The notes: generated by a model not told the origin, from the letters alone. A DNA stretch of 64,000 nucleotides from Burkholderiales bacterium RIFCSPHIGHO2_01_FULL_63_240 (GCA_001770725.1 MERU01000001.1:124001-188000), one strand, 5' to 3'. Shown: positions 39,835 to 50,601, numbered from the stretch's first letter. Numbers and translations: made by a program.

Positions 39835-39850
39835 GCGTCATTTGTGACGC
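39835..39850. promoter_or_regulatory. Palindrome upstream of the Tad locus
   Basis: Perfect inverted repeat GCGTCA-tttg-TGACGC, ending 41 bases before the flp ATG. It may be a regulator site for the pilus operon or a leader hairpin. No consensus -35/-10 pair could be placed with confidence around it. Confidence 0.35.
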
Positions 39851-39891
39851 CACCATGATTGAACCGGCCAAAAGGCCAGACTGGAGCCCCC

Positions 39892-40077
39892 ATGAGCATC
39901 GTTTCCCACATCAAGGCTTTCCTGAAAGACGAAGAAGGCGCTTCGGCCATCGAATACGCGCTGGTGGCGGCCCTCATCGGTCTGGCTGCCGCAGCAGGCA
40001 TGACGACCCTGGGCACCGGCCTGGACGGATTCTTCTCCGGACTGGCTGAAAAGCTCGCCTCGTTCACCAAGCCTTGA
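39892..40077 (+). CDS. flp: Flp/Fap-type pilin, major subunit of the Tad pilus
   Basis: 61-residue prepilin. After a short charged leader (KDEEG) comes the prepilin cleavage site and the mature start ASAIEYALVAALIGLAA, with the conserved Glu at mature position 5 followed by Tyr (the EY pair of Flp pilins). One hydrophobic helix and a short C-terminus. ATG 39892 has GGAG five bases upstream. First gene of the Tad operon. Confidence 0.95.
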   Translation: MSIVSHIKAFLKDEEGASAIEYALVAALIGLAAAAGMTTLGTGLDGFFSGLAEKLASFTKP

Positions 40078-40131
40078 TGCAGGCTTCGCTGGCGCGGACC
40101 TGGGTTGCTGCCGCCCTGACCACAGACGCAC

Positions 40132-40659
40132 ATGCCACCACCCGCGGGGGCTGATCCTGCGACCGCGATGGTCATTGCCTGGGCACTGGCCATCGCATGG
40201 ACCGACTGGCGTCAGCGCCGCATCCCCAACCTGCTTTCTCTGGGAGCTTGGGTCGCGGCTGGTTTTGTCCTGGTGCTCACCGGGCGCAGCGCCCTGGGCG
40301 CCGAGCCCTCTTCCGCGCTGCTGGCCGCCGCTGGCGCCTTGCTGGTGACCCTGCCGGGTTACCTCACCAGGCGCCTTGGGGCCGGCGATGTCAAATTTCT
40401 CGTGGCCACAGGCCTGTTGTCATCATGGCCGCTCACACTGATCTGCTTCACCGTCGGAACCCTGCTGGGTGCCGCCGTGGGCTTGTTGAGCACCCGCCGA
40501 CTCAGCCTGTACCTCGCCCTGCCACGCTCGCTGCAGCAGCCGGACTCGCAGCTGGCTCGTTGGGCCGCTCGCACACCGCCCACGCGGCACATCCCACTGG
40601 GCACTTGCCTGGCAGCCGGCCTCATCGTGGCGCTGCTGGTGCCGGCGGCGCTCGCATGA
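40132..40659 (+). CDS. tadV: TadV/CpaA prepilin peptidase (A24 family)
   Basis: 175-residue polytopic aspartyl protease that trims Flp and TadE/TadF prepilins. The two catalytic Asp are in AWTDWRQRRIPN and RLGAGDVKFLVA. It has the short A24 form without the methyltransferase domain, as usual for Tad systems. The TGA overlaps the tadE ATG as ATGA. Confidence 0.92.
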   Translation: MPPPAGADPATAMVIAWALAIAWTDWRQRRIPNLLSLGAWVAAGFVLVLTGRSALGAEPSSALLAAAGALLVTLPGYLTRRLGAGDVKFLVATGLLSSWPLTLICFTVGTLLGAAVGLLSTRRLSLYLALPRSLQQPDSQLARWAARTPPTRHIPLGTCLAAGLIVALLVPAALA

Positions 40660-41105
40660 GGCGCCGCGCCCAACGTGGTGGCGTGGTCATCGAGTTCGCT
40701 CCCCTGTTCATCCTGTTCTTCGGCATCTTCTACGCGACCTTCAGCTACGGGCTGGCCATGCTCATCCAGCAGGCCCTGACCTACACGGCCGCCGAAGGTG
40801 CCCGAGCCGCGGTCAAGGTGGAGCCGGCCGCCTACACCAGCGTCTCGAGCTACCAGACCGCAGCGCGCAACGTGGTGCGCACGCAGGCCGAGAAAGACCT
40901 GTCCTGGATGAACGACGCCATCCGCTCGAAGATCACCTCCGGCATCACCGTGAGTTGGAGCAACTCCGGCACGATGGAGGTGCGAGTGCGCTACGTCGGC
41001 TATGGCCAGGCGCCACTCCTGCCCGTGCTCAAGCTGCCCGGCATCGGCGCCATCCCCAACCTGCCCGATGACCTCGTGGGCACCGCCACCCTGCGCCCGA
41101 ACTGA
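40656..41105 (+). CDS. tadE: TadE-like minor pseudopilin
   Basis: 149-residue membrane protein with RRRAQRGGVVIEFAPLF at the N-terminus, the TadE pattern (prepilin-like G before VVIEF, then a hydrophobic helix). The periplasmic part begins with a Tyr/Ala-rich segment (LTYTAAEGARAAVKVEP). Translationally coupled to tadV by a four-base overlap. Confidence 0.9.
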   Translation: MRRRAQRGGVVIEFAPLFILFFGIFYATFSYGLAMLIQQALTYTAAEGARAAVKVEPAAYTSVSSYQTAARNVVRTQAEKDLSWMNDAIRSKITSGITVSWSNSGTMEVRVRYVGYGQAPLLPVLKLPGIGAIPNLPDDLVGTATLRPN

Positions 41106-41125
41106 AGTCAGGGCGAGCCATCGAC

Positions 41126-42031
41126 ATGAACAACAACGTCCTCAAGATCCTCGCCGGGGTGCTGGCGCTCGGCGCCGTCATCGTCGCCCTGATCGGCATC
41201 CGGCTCAGCGGCGCGCCGAGCGCACCAGCCGCCACCGCGGCATCTGCTCCCGCACCCGCGGCATCGGCACGCTTCGTGGTCGCGGCGCGAGACATCCAGG
41301 CCGGTCGGATGCTGGAGTCGGCCGACGTGCAACTCGAAACCGCCGCCTCGGCCCCCCAAGGCAGCCTGGGCTCGACCCAACAGGCCATTGGCCAGGTGAG
41401 CTCGCGTGACATCACCAAGGGCACGCCGGTGTTGCTCGACGCCATCGCGCCAGAGTCGCTTTCAGCGCTGCTGCAACCGGGTGAGCGAGCCGTGGCCGTG
41501 CAGGTCGACGAGGTGATCGGCGTGGGCGGCTTCGCCAGGCCAGGCGATTTCGTCGATGTGCTGCAGTTCATGGGCGCCACGCGCGAGAACCAGGACACCA
41601 GCTTCGCGCAGGTGCTGGTGCGACGCGCGCGCATCCTGACCTTTGGAGACGCCACGCAGATCGATCAGGCCGCCCCCACCGCTCAGGGCCAAGCCACCCA
41701 GGAAGCGATGAGAGAAACCGGGGCCCAGGCGGCACTGCAAGCACGTGAACGCCGTCAATCCTTGCGTTCGGCCGTGCTGGCCGTGCGCGAAAGCGAAGCA
41801 TCCGCGCTCATGCTGGCGGCCAACACCGGCTTGCTGCGCCTGGCCCTGCGCCCCAAACACGAAGGCAGCGAGCCTCCAGACCTCGCCTCAGGCAGGTTGA
41901 CCACGCGGGTGAGCGACCTCTCACCGATGCGCGCCAAGCCGGCCGCCACGGACGCGGGTTCACCCATCATCATCCAGGAAGGCAGCAAGGAGCGCCGCCT
42001 GACCCGCAACGACGCCCCTGCCCAGCCATGA
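41126..42031 (+). CDS. rcpC: Flp pilus assembly protein RcpC/CpaB (SAF domain)
   Basis: 301-residue periplasmic/inner-membrane protein. N-terminal hydrophobic anchor (ILAGVLALGAVIVALIGIRL), an Ala/Pro linker, then a SAF domain (FVVAARDIQAGRMLESADVQ, ITKGTPVLLDAI) and the RcpC-type GERAVAVQVDEVIGVGGFARPGD. It supports the secretin. Four-base overlap with rcpA. Confidence 0.92.
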   Translation: MNNNVLKILAGVLALGAVIVALIGIRLSGAPSAPAATAASAPAPAASARFVVAARDIQAGRMLESADVQLETAASAPQGSLGSTQQAIGQVSSRDITKGTPVLLDAIAPESLSALLQPGERAVAVQVDEVIGVGGFARPGDFVDVLQFMGATRENQDTSFAQVLVRRARILTFGDATQIDQAAPTAQGQATQEAMRETGAQAALQARERRQSLRSAVLAVRESEASALMLAANTGLLRLALRPKHEGSEPPDLASGRLTTRVSDLSPMRAKPAATDAGSPIIIQEGSKERRLTRNDAPAQP

Positions 42032-43416
42032 CCGCGAGCCCCTTCCGTTTCTTCCTCTTGCCGGCACTGCTGCGTTCTTCTGCGTGCATGGCGGGTTTGA
42101 GTGGCGCCCTGCTCACGGCAGGCCTGGTCCCCAGCCCGGCCCAGGCCTCGGCGGCCGTCCAACAGCTCGAAGTGGGTCAGCAAAAGACCTGGAGCCTGGC
42201 GCGTCCCATCCAGCGCGCGGCCACGGCCAACGACGAGATCGTCGGCATCAACGTGGTGCCACCTTCTGGCGTCATCCTGACGGCCAAGAAGCCGGGCTCG
42301 GCCATGGTCTCGATCTGGGACAACAGCGGGCGCAGCACACCCGCTTCGCAGTTCCAGGTGGTGGTCACGCCGGCCGGCATCGCGGGCAGCAGCTCGGGTG
42401 TGCAGGTCAGCGGCAGTGGCACCAAGCTCAAGCTCTCTGGCGAGTTGCGCTCGCTCGAGCAGCAATCCGCGCTCGAATCCGCCACGCGCGAAGGCGGCGA
42501 CAAGCCTTCGGCCAACTTGGTCGACACCACCACCTCGGGCTTCGATGTGCAGGTGCAGATCGACGTGAAGATCGTCGAGGTCAGTCGAAGCAAGCTGATG
42601 GCCTCGGGGTTCTACTGGCGCAGCGGCTACGGCAGCCGCACGTCTGGCGTTTCTGGCCCGAACAACCTCTCGGGTTTCGAAAGCAGCCAGTCCGAAGGAC
42701 GGACGCTGCTCAGCGCCAGCGGCTTCCTGCCCCGATCCGACACGTTCAACATCTTCACCTGGAGCAGCAACGCCCTGGCGGTGTTCAGCGCACTGGAAAG
42801 CAACGGCTTCGCCTACACGGTGGCCGAACCCAGCCTGACCGCGCTCAGCGGCCAGACAGCCACCTTCCTGGCTGGCGGCGAGCTGCCCATCCCCATGCGC
42901 ACCGGCTCGGGCTCGGACAGCGCCGTCTCGGTCAAGTTCAAGGAATTCGGCATCCGACTGGGCCTGGCGCCCACGGTGCTCGATCAGCAACGCATCGCGC
43001 TGAAGGTCGCGCCCGAAGTCAGCGAGATCGACCCGGCCCTGGCGGTCGAGATCGGCGGCTTCAACATCCCCGGTCTGCGCGTGCGCCGCACCGAAACCAC
43101 CGTCGCGCTGGGCGATGGCGAGACCTTCGTCATCAGCGGGCTGGTCAGCCGCGAGAGCATCGGCAGCATCGACAAGTTCCCCTTCCTGGGCGACATCCCG
43201 GTGCTCGGCGCCTTCTTCAAGTCCAACCGCATCGAGCGCAACGACAAGGAGCTGCTGATGATCGTCACGCCGCGCCTGGTGCGTCCGTTCTCGGCCAAGG
43301 CCAAGCTGCCCGACATGCCGGGCGAGGAGCTCAAACGCTACGACCCGGGCTTCCTGCACATGCTGCTGATGGAACGCGGCCGCTTCGACGGCAGCGAATC
43401 CGGCTTTTCGCAGTGA
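42028..43416 (+). CDS. rcpA: Tad-type outer-membrane secretin RcpA/CpaC
   Basis: 462-residue secretin. Signal peptide (ending near AQA), then the N-terminal pilus/BON-like region (LEVGQQKTWSLARPIQRAAT) and the secretin core with VAEPSLTALSGQTATFLAGGE, VRRTETTVALGDGETFVISGL and the terminal FLGDIPVLGAFFKS ... ELLMIVTPRLVRP. Forms the outer-membrane channel for the Flp pilus. Confidence 0.94.
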   Translation: MTASPFRFFLLPALLRSSACMAGLSGALLTAGLVPSPAQASAAVQQLEVGQQKTWSLARPIQRAATANDEIVGINVVPPSGVILTAKKPGSAMVSIWDNSGRSTPASQFQVVVTPAGIAGSSSGVQVSGSGTKLKLSGELRSLEQQSALESATREGGDKPSANLVDTTTSGFDVQVQIDVKIVEVSRSKLMASGFYWRSGYGSRTSGVSGPNNLSGFESSQSEGRTLLSASGFLPRSDTFNIFTWSSNALAVFSALESNGFAYTVAEPSLTALSGQTATFLAGGELPIPMRTGSGSDSAVSVKFKEFGIRLGLAPTVLDQQRIALKVAPEVSEIDPALAVEIGGFNIPGLRVRRTETTVALGDGETFVISGLVSRESIGSIDKFPFLGDIPVLGAFFKSNRIERNDKELLMIVTPRLVRPFSAKAKLPDMPGEELKRYDPGFLHMLLMERGRFDGSESGFSQ

Positions 43417-43429
43417 AGGGGGCCAGCGC

Positions 43430-44650
43430 ATGAGCCAACACTTCCTCCTGATCACGCACAACAAGGACGTTGCCCACTGGGTGCAGACCACCTTGCAGGA
43501 CGAGGCCGAGATCGTCATGGCCGACTCGGACAACCTGGAACGCGTGGTGCAACTGATCGACGCCGTGCACGCCCGCGTGGTGCTGTGCGAGCTGCAGGGC
43601 AGCCGCCTGTCGCAGGACGCCAGCTTCATGGAAGGCCTGACCGCGGCCAAGCCCCTGCTGCCCGTCATCGCGCTGGCCGAGACCGCCGACCGCCAGTCGG
43701 TGCTGACCGCGCTGCGCTCGGGTGCGCGCGACTTCATCTCACCCGACATGCGCCCCGGCGAGGTCATCAGCCTGGTGCGCCGTGCCGCGCAGCGCGAGGT
43801 CAGCGACCCGCAGCGTGGCAACGGGGGCAGCGAAGGCGCGATGACCGCCGTGGCCAGCGCCCGCCCGGGTGGCGACACCACGATGTTCGCCCTGCACCTG
43901 GCCCTGGCCCTGCAGGAGCAGGCGCCCAAGGACGAGATCCTGCTGCTGGACCTGGGCGTGCCCGCAGGTGACAGCCTGCAGTACCTGGGCATCGAGCCCA
44001 CCTACACCTTCGTCGACGCGATCCGCAGCCTGCGCCGCCTTGATGAAACGCTGATCAACACCGCCTTCCCCAAGCACGAGACCGGCCTGCGCATCCTCGC
44101 CATGCCCGAGGACTCGCTGGAGATGGGCCGCATCACATCGGCGGACCTGTACGTGCTGCTGAGCGCCCTCAAGCGCCACTTCAGGCAGATCGTCGTCAAC
44201 CTGGGCGGCGTGCCGGCTTCGGAGTTCCTGTACGTGCTGCTCGGTCGCGCCGAGCGCACGCTGCTGCTCGTCGAACAAAGCGTGCCGAGCTGCAAGCAGA
44301 ACCGCAACCTGCTGCAAAAACTGCGCGATGCCAAGGTCGACAAGGTGGGTGCCGGCCAGATCAGCCTGGTGGTCGACCGCTACCTGCCCAGCGTGCCGCC
44401 CGACGCCGAGACCATCGCCAAGGGCTTTGGCATCCCGCTGCTGAGCACGCTGCCGTCTTCCGGCATGGCCCGCCTGACGATGATGAACTCGGGCGAGAGC
44501 CTGTTCACCTCGGCACCGCGCGACCCGTACACCGTGGCCATCCGCAAGATCGCCATCGGCCTGGGCGACGACCCACGCGCGCCGCTCAAGCCCATCGATG
44601 CGGGCTCTGGCTGGCTCAACCAGCTGACCAACCGTTTCAAGACGACTTGA
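43430..44650 (+). CDS. tadZ: TadZ/CpaE-like localisation protein with degenerate P-loop
   Basis: 406-residue protein with an N-terminal receiver-like domain (residues 1-125) and a ParA/MinD-like domain. Where the deviant Walker A (KGGxGKT) should be, residues 143-151 read SARPGGDTT: neither signature lysine is present. Later elements are kept (LLLDLGVPAGDSLQYLG and VNLGGVPASEFLYVLL). It positions the Tad machine at the pole; some TadZ proteins are atypical ATPases, so this may be structural only. Confidence 0.9.
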   Translation: MSQHFLLITHNKDVAHWVQTTLQDEAEIVMADSDNLERVVQLIDAVHARVVLCELQGSRLSQDASFMEGLTAAKPLLPVIALAETADRQSVLTALRSGARDFISPDMRPGEVISLVRRAAQREVSDPQRGNGGSEGAMTAVASARPGGDTTMFALHLALALQEQAPKDEILLLDLGVPAGDSLQYLGIEPTYTFVDAIRSLRRLDETLINTAFPKHETGLRILAMPEDSLEMGRITSADLYVLLSALKRHFRQIVVNLGGVPASEFLYVLLGRAERTLLLVEQSVPSCKQNRNLLQKLRDAKVDKVGAGQISLVVDRYLPSVPPDAETIAKGFGIPLLSTLPSSGMARLTMMNSGESLFTSAPRDPYTVAIRKIAIGLGDDPRAPLKPIDAGSGWLNQLTNRFKTT

Positions 44651-44660
44651 GCCGATCGCC

Positions 44661-45944
<1,284 letters not shown>

Positions 45945-45958
45945 CCCGAGGTGAAGCC

Positions 45959-46861
45959 TTGATCAGCGCCATCCTCTTCCTCATTGCCCTGCTGATGATG
46001 CTCGGCGCCGTGCTCTCGGTCATCCGGGCACAACGGCAGGAACAGATCGCCAAGGTGCACCAGCGCCTGGCCGCTGTGGCCTTCCTGCCGCAGGAGACAA
46101 GCAAGCCAGATGCGCAACTCGGCACGCTCACGGCGGCGCTGGACCTGTGGCTCAAGCGTGTGGGGCTGAACGTGTCGCCCAACATGGCGCTGCTCATGCT
46201 CGCCGGTGTGGTGCTGATGGGCGTGTTGCTTTGGCAGAACCTGGGTGCGCTGGTGGGCATCGGCTGGTGTGTGCTGGCCACCGTCGTGACCGTGCTGGTG
46301 CCGCAGGTGCGCTACCGACAGAAGGTCAACCGCCTGGTCGAGCAGATCCCTCTGTTCATCGACCAGGTGGTGCGTGGCCTGGTCACCGGCCGCAACATCG
46401 AAGGCGCCATCAAGATGGCCACGGAAGACCTGCGCGAGCCCTTGCGCAGCGTGGTGATCCGTGCGCAGCAGAACGTCGAACTCGGCGTCGACCTGGGCGA
46501 TGCCTTCCGCGAGGCCGCACAGTTCTACGACATCAAGGAGCTGCACCTGCTGGCGCTGACCATCCACAGCTCCCGCGTCTATGGTGGCAGCCCCCGCGAG
46601 ATGCTCGAGAGCATCGTCAGCATGATCCGTCAGCGCCAGCAGGCCCAGGAGGAACTCAAGGCCCTGACAGGCGAGACGCGCGTGACCGCCTGGGTGCTGG
46701 GCCTGACGCCCGGCGTGCTGGTCGCCTACATGCTCTGGCAGAACCCCAAGTACATGATGACCATGTGGGACAACAGCACCGGACAAGCGGTGCTCGTGGT
46801 GGCAGCAGGCCTGCAGGCCCTCGGCGCGCTCGTGATGTGGCGCATGATCAAGAGCCTGTGA
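45959..46861 (+). CDS. tadB: Tad inner-membrane platform protein TadB
   Basis: 300-residue GspF-type protein with a pair of N-terminal helices, a cytoplasmic T2SSF domain (VVRGLVTGRNIEGAIKMATE) and C-terminal helices. No ATG suits the start. I chose TTG 45959 because the strong RBS GAGGTGA (45948-45954) sits four bases upstream; GTG 45941 overlapping the tadA stop is the alternative. Confidence 0.92.
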   Translation: MISAILFLIALLMMLGAVLSVIRAQRQEQIAKVHQRLAAVAFLPQETSKPDAQLGTLTAALDLWLKRVGLNVSPNMALLMLAGVVLMGVLLWQNLGALVGIGWCVLATVVTVLVPQVRYRQKVNRLVEQIPLFIDQVVRGLVTGRNIEGAIKMATEDLREPLRSVVIRAQQNVELGVDLGDAFREAAQFYDIKELHLLALTIHSSRVYGGSPREMLESIVSMIRQRQQAQEELKALTGETRVTAWVLGLTPGVLVAYMLWQNPKYMMTMWDNSTGQAVLVVAAGLQALGALVMWRMIKSL

Positions 46862-46871
46862 GGACGATGCC

Positions 46872-47783
46872 ATGCTGATCTGGTGGTTGCTCGCGGCGAT
46901 GCTCCTGACACTGGCCTGGGTGCTGCTGACCCTCACCCGGGACGACGGCACCGTGCCCGAAGCCGAAAAGCGCTTCAACGAAGTGCTCGAGGCCGATGAG
47001 GGCAGCGCCTGGCTGCAGCAGCGCCGCGTGAGCGGCATGGCACGCGTGACGCGGCGCTTCCGCCGCCTGCTCGAAAGCCTGCCGGGCTCGGACATGCAGG
47101 AGATCGAGTTGCTGATCCGCCAGGCCGCGCTGATGGACGACGCACGCCGTTCGCGCGTCTACACCTCGCTGTGGCTGGCCCCGGTGCTGCTGGCCGCGCT
47201 GGCCATGGTCATCGGTTCGGCCAAAGGATGGCCTCTGTTTCACTCGGCCTTCGCCGGCCTGACCGTGGGCTACATCGCACCGCGCTCCATCTTGCGCAAC
47301 CTGGCCGAACGACGCCGCCTGGCCATCCGCGACGAGATGCCGGTGGCACTCAACCTCATGCGGCTGCTGTTCGACGCAGGCCTGTCGCTCGAACACACGC
47401 TCAAGGCCATCAGCGAACAAGGCCGCCAGGTCACGCCCAACCTGGCCGACGAATTCGCCTGGGTGCTGCAACGCATCCAGCACGGCCAGGAGCGCGGCGA
47501 CGCGCTGGAAGAACTCGCCCGCCGACTCGATGTCGACGAGCTGACCGAGACCGTGTCCATGCTCAAGCAAGCCGCCCGCTACGGCGGCAACCTGCGTGAA
47601 TCGCTGATGCGCTACGTCAAGATGATGGAAGAGCGCCGCATGACCAGCCTTCGCGACAAGGTCGGCAAGATGTCGGCCAAGCTCAGCATCGTGATGATGC
47701 TGTTCATGTTCCCCGCGCTGCTGCTGTTCCTGGCAGGCCCCGGCTTCCTCGCGCTCATCAACGCCTTCAAGAGGATGTCATGA
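46872..47783 (+). CDS. tadC: Tad inner-membrane platform protein TadC
   Basis: 303-residue GspF-type partner of TadB. N-terminal helix, then two more helices near 110-140, the T2SSF domain (NLMRLLFDAGLSLEHTLKAI, FAWVLQRIQHGQERGDALEE) and a terminal helix (MLFMFPALLLFLAGPGF). Overlaps tadD by four bases. Confidence 0.93.
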   Translation: MLIWWLLAAMLLTLAWVLLTLTRDDGTVPEAEKRFNEVLEADEGSAWLQQRRVSGMARVTRRFRRLLESLPGSDMQEIELLIRQAALMDDARRSRVYTSLWLAPVLLAALAMVIGSAKGWPLFHSAFAGLTVGYIAPRSILRNLAERRRLAIRDEMPVALNLMRLLFDAGLSLEHTLKAISEQGRQVTPNLADEFAWVLQRIQHGQERGDALEELARRLDVDELTETVSMLKQAARYGGNLRESLMRYVKMMEERRMTSLRDKVGKMSAKLSIVMMLFMFPALLLFLAGPGFLALINAFKRMS

Positions 47784-48526
47784 GCAACACCTCGCGCAAC
47801 CAGGCCTGCATCCTGGTGCTGGCCATCGCCCTGAGCGGCTGCGCCCTGCCCGCGCACACACCTGCCGGCGCGCAGGCGGACAGCAGTTGCGGCACCGAAC
47901 TCAGCCCCACTGACAACACCCGGCTCGCCGGCATTGAACAGCTGTTGCGCGAAGGCAAGCCTTACGCAGCGCTCGCGCAGCTCGATGCGCTCGCCGCGCA
48001 AGGCAAACGGCCGCCACAGCTCGACCTGGCCCGCGCCGACGCGTTGCGCCGCATCGACCGCCTGGAGCAGGCCGAGTCCCTCTACCGCGGGTCGCTCAAC
48101 GGCTGCCTGCAAGGCCGGGCCTGGCATGGCCTGGGCCTGCTGCAGGCCCAACGTGGCCAGCAGGCCAACAGCATCGCCTCGCTGGAGCAGGCCCGCAACC
48201 TGCAGCCCACCGACGCCCGGGTGCGCAACGACCTGGGCTACGCCCTGTTGCTGGCCCAGCGCTTTGACGACGCCCGCTTCGAATTCCTCACCGTGCTGGA
48301 ACTTGTGCCAGGCGACGCCCGCGCTGCGCGCAACCTCGTTGTGCTGACCCTTCGCGAAGGGCGCACCGACAAGGCCCGGGAACTCGCCGCCTCGCTGGGG
48401 CTGGACGCCGCCACCATGGAGCGGCTGATGCAGTCAAGCGCCGCCTTGCCGACGGTCACCCCGCCTGCGCCCTCATCTTCTGCCGCCCCCGGCGGTCCAC
48501 CTGCTGCCACCGCCACCCAACCATGA
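47780..48526 (+). CDS. tadD: TadD-like TPR lipoprotein
   Basis: 248-residue lipoprotein with lipobox ALSGC and about three to four TPR repeats (AWHGLGLLQAQRGQQANSIA, VRNDLGYALLLAQRFDDARF). It acts as a pilotin/assembly factor for the Tad secretin in other species. The C-terminus is Pro/Ser/Ala-rich. Overlaps the DUF3613 gene by four bases. Confidence 0.9.
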   Translation: MSNTSRNQACILVLAIALSGCALPAHTPAGAQADSSCGTELSPTDNTRLAGIEQLLREGKPYAALAQLDALAAQGKRPPQLDLARADALRRIDRLEQAESLYRGSLNGCLQGRAWHGLGLLQAQRGQQANSIASLEQARNLQPTDARVRNDLGYALLLAQRFDDARFEFLTVLELVPGDARAARNLVVLTLREGRTDKARELAASLGLDAATMERLMQSSAALPTVTPPAPSSSAAPGGPPAATATQP

Positions 48527-48906
48527 CGAAGCCAAACGTCCCCCAATGCCCGGGCCCGAGCGCCCGGGCCGCCCTGCAGATGGTGCTGGGCGCCACCCTG
48601 GTCGCCACGTTGATCGCCCCCCCGGCTGCCCTGGCGGCAGAGCCCGAGGTCGGCGCTGCCGCGGCCCCGCTCGTGGCAGAACCGTTCGCCACCGAAGAGT
48701 GGCAACTCGAGCAAAAGCGCCAGGTGCCTGAAACCGGTCGCGCCACCCGAAAGTGGCTCCAGGCTCAGGGCAACCGCGAGCAGGCATCGGCCAATCGGCC
48801 GAGCTTGTCCGGCCCCGCCTTGCGCCGCACCCACGATCGCTACCTGCGCACCTTCGAAATCGAGATTCCCCAGCAATTGAGGGAAAGCCTGCCGACCAAC
48901 AAATGA
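48523..48906 (+). CDS. DUF3613 exported protein of the Tad locus
   Basis: 127-residue protein with a signal peptide (hydrophobic VLGATLVATLIAPPAALA) and a conserved C-terminal block (GRATRKWLQAQGNREQASAN, then RRTHDRYLRTFEIEIP) matching the DUF3613 pattern, a family found in betaproteobacterial Tad clusters. Role unknown; probably periplasmic pilus accessory. Coupled to tadD. Confidence 0.75.
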   Translation: MTKPNVPQCPGPSARAALQMVLGATLVATLIAPPAALAAEPEVGAAAAPLVAEPFATEEWQLEQKRQVPETGRATRKWLQAQGNREQASANRPSLSGPALRRTHDRYLRTFEIEIPQQLRESLPTNK

Positions 48907-48963
48907 GTACGCTGTTCGAATTGCGTTAAACAGCATCAAGCGTGCCCCAACCCTTCATCCCCA

Positions 48964-50601
48964 ATGTCTGACGCCCGCCACGTCCCGCCTCCACGCACCT
49001 CCGAGGGCGTGCCGCGCATGGGTGCGCGCGGTCAACGTGGTGCGATCACCGTGCTCGGCGTGTTCACGCTGCTGCTGGCGCTGATGCTCACCGGCCTGAC
49101 GCTGGAGACCGCGCGCCTGTGGCTGACCAAGCGCGAGTTGCAGTCCACCGCCGACATGGCGGCCATGGCTGCGGCCCGCCACACCGGTTGCGGCAGCACC
49201 CGGGCCTCGGCCTTGCAAGCAGCCCAGTCCGTGGTGGTCGCCAATGGCCTGACTTCGGGCTACACCCTCGACATGCGGCGCGGCATCCATGGCCGCGACG
49301 CCATCTCGCGCGTCAACACCTTCCAGGTCAACGAGTCGGAAAGCAGCAACGCCGCGCAGGTCACGCTCACGCGCACGGTCGAGCCCAGCTTGCTGGCCAG
49401 CGGCCTTCTGTCGTCGAATTCGACGGTGATGAAGGTCACGGCCACGGCCAAGGGCGGGCCGCCTCAGGCCGCCTACTCCATCGCCAGTTTCGCCAGCATC
49501 ACCCAACGCCAGGCCGATTTCACCACCGCACTGTTTCGGGCCCTGATTGGCAACAGCAGCCTGAACCTCGGGATCTCGGCCCTGACGGACCTGGCCGGCA
49601 CGTCCATCAACCTGCTGGCGCTGCAGGCCGCGGCGGGCGCCGCCACCATCGAGGAGTTGCTCGACCGCCAGGTGCCCATCAGCGAACTCTTCCGTTGGCT
49701 GGCCACGGCTTCGCCGTCCGCCGCCGCGGCCACCCAGCTCAACCAACTCGGCTCGATCTCCGTCAACTCGGGACTGAAGGTGCGCCTGCGCGATGTGCTC
49801 AACATCCAGGTCCCGGCCTCGGCTGCATCGGCAACGGTGGGCATCAACTTGCTCGACCTGATCCAGACCAGCCTGCTGGTTGGCAAAGGCCCCGGCACCA
49901 TCAACCTGGGGCTGAACATCGCGGGCGTGGGCAACATTTCGCTGAACCTGCTCAACCCGCCCAGGATCGCCGTCGGCCCCGCTGGCAAATCGCTGGCTGG
50001 CGCCTGGTGCACCGAGGCCAAGTCGGCTCAGTTCTCGCTGAAGGTCGGGCTCAACCTGAACCTGATCGTCGCGGCGCTGGACATGGCCTTGTATGTCGAC
50101 ACCCTGCAGACCGCGGGTCGCCTGTCGACCCTGGCGATCGCGCCGGGCAACACCACGGGCAATTTCAGCATCGCCAGCGACGTCATCGTGCTGCGCCTGA
50201 ACGACGCCAAGACCACCGATGGCAGCAAGCGTGCCACGGTGTCCGTCCTGGGCATTCCGGTGGTGGGCATCGACCTGAAGCTGCCCCTGCTGAGCGCCAG
50301 CAACGCCAGCGCGCCCTTCACCATCCAAAGCACCGCGCAACTGCCACAGGCCGTGGCCACGCAGGGTGTGGGCAGTGGCACCCTGGGCGGGCTGCTGGGC
50401 GACGGCACCACCATCAAGTTCGTGGTGCTCGGCTTCCTGCCCTTTGACCTGAGCTGGCTTCAGGGCGTGATCATGGCGCCGCTCAAACTGATCGCCGACC
50501 TGGTGGTCGAGCCCCTGCTGCAGATCTTCGGCTTTGACATCGGCCTGGTGCGTGTGCGCCTGATCGACGTCGAAAGCGCCAAGCCCCTGCTGATCATCTG
50601 A
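48964..50601 (+). CDS. tadG: TadG-like pilus assembly protein
   Basis: 545-residue protein with the TadG N-terminus (RGQRGAITVLGVFTLLLALM helix, then LWLTKRELQSTADMAAMAAA). The remainder is a large beta-rich periplasmic region with Ser/Asn/Leu-rich repeats. No von Willebrand MIDAS motif is obvious. Last gene of the Tad operon. It starts 57 bases after the DUF3613 gene. Confidence 0.85.
   Translation: MSDARHVPPPRTSEGVPRMGARGQRGAITVLGVFTLLLALMLTGLTLETARLWLTKRELQSTADMAAMAAARHTGCGSTRASALQAAQSVVVANGLTSGYTLDMRRGIHGRDAISRVNTFQVNESESSNAAQVTLTRTVEPSLLASGLLSSNSTVMKVTATAKGGPPQAAYSIASFASITQRQADFTTALFRALIGNSSLNLGISALTDLAGTSINLLALQAAAGAATIEELLDRQVPISELFRWLATASPSAAAATQLNQLGSISVNSGLKVRLRDVLNIQVPASAASATVGINLLDLIQTSLLVGKGPGTINLGLNIAGVGNISLNLLNPPRIAVGPAGKSLAGAWCTEAKSAQFSLKVGLNLNLIVAALDMALYVDTLQTAGRLSTLAIAPGNTTGNFSIASDVIVLRLNDAKTTDGSKRATVSVLGIPVVGIDLKLPLLSASNASAPFTIQSTAQLPQAVATQGVGSGTLGGLLGDGTTIKFVVLGFLPFDLSWLQGVIMAPLKLIADLVVEPLLQIFGFDIGLVRVRLIDVESAKPLLII

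Noticed and set aside
39831..39845. Possible sigma-54 promoter (TTGGCA ... TTGC) upstream of flp
   Set aside because: The spacing between the GG and GC elements is six bases, not the required ten.
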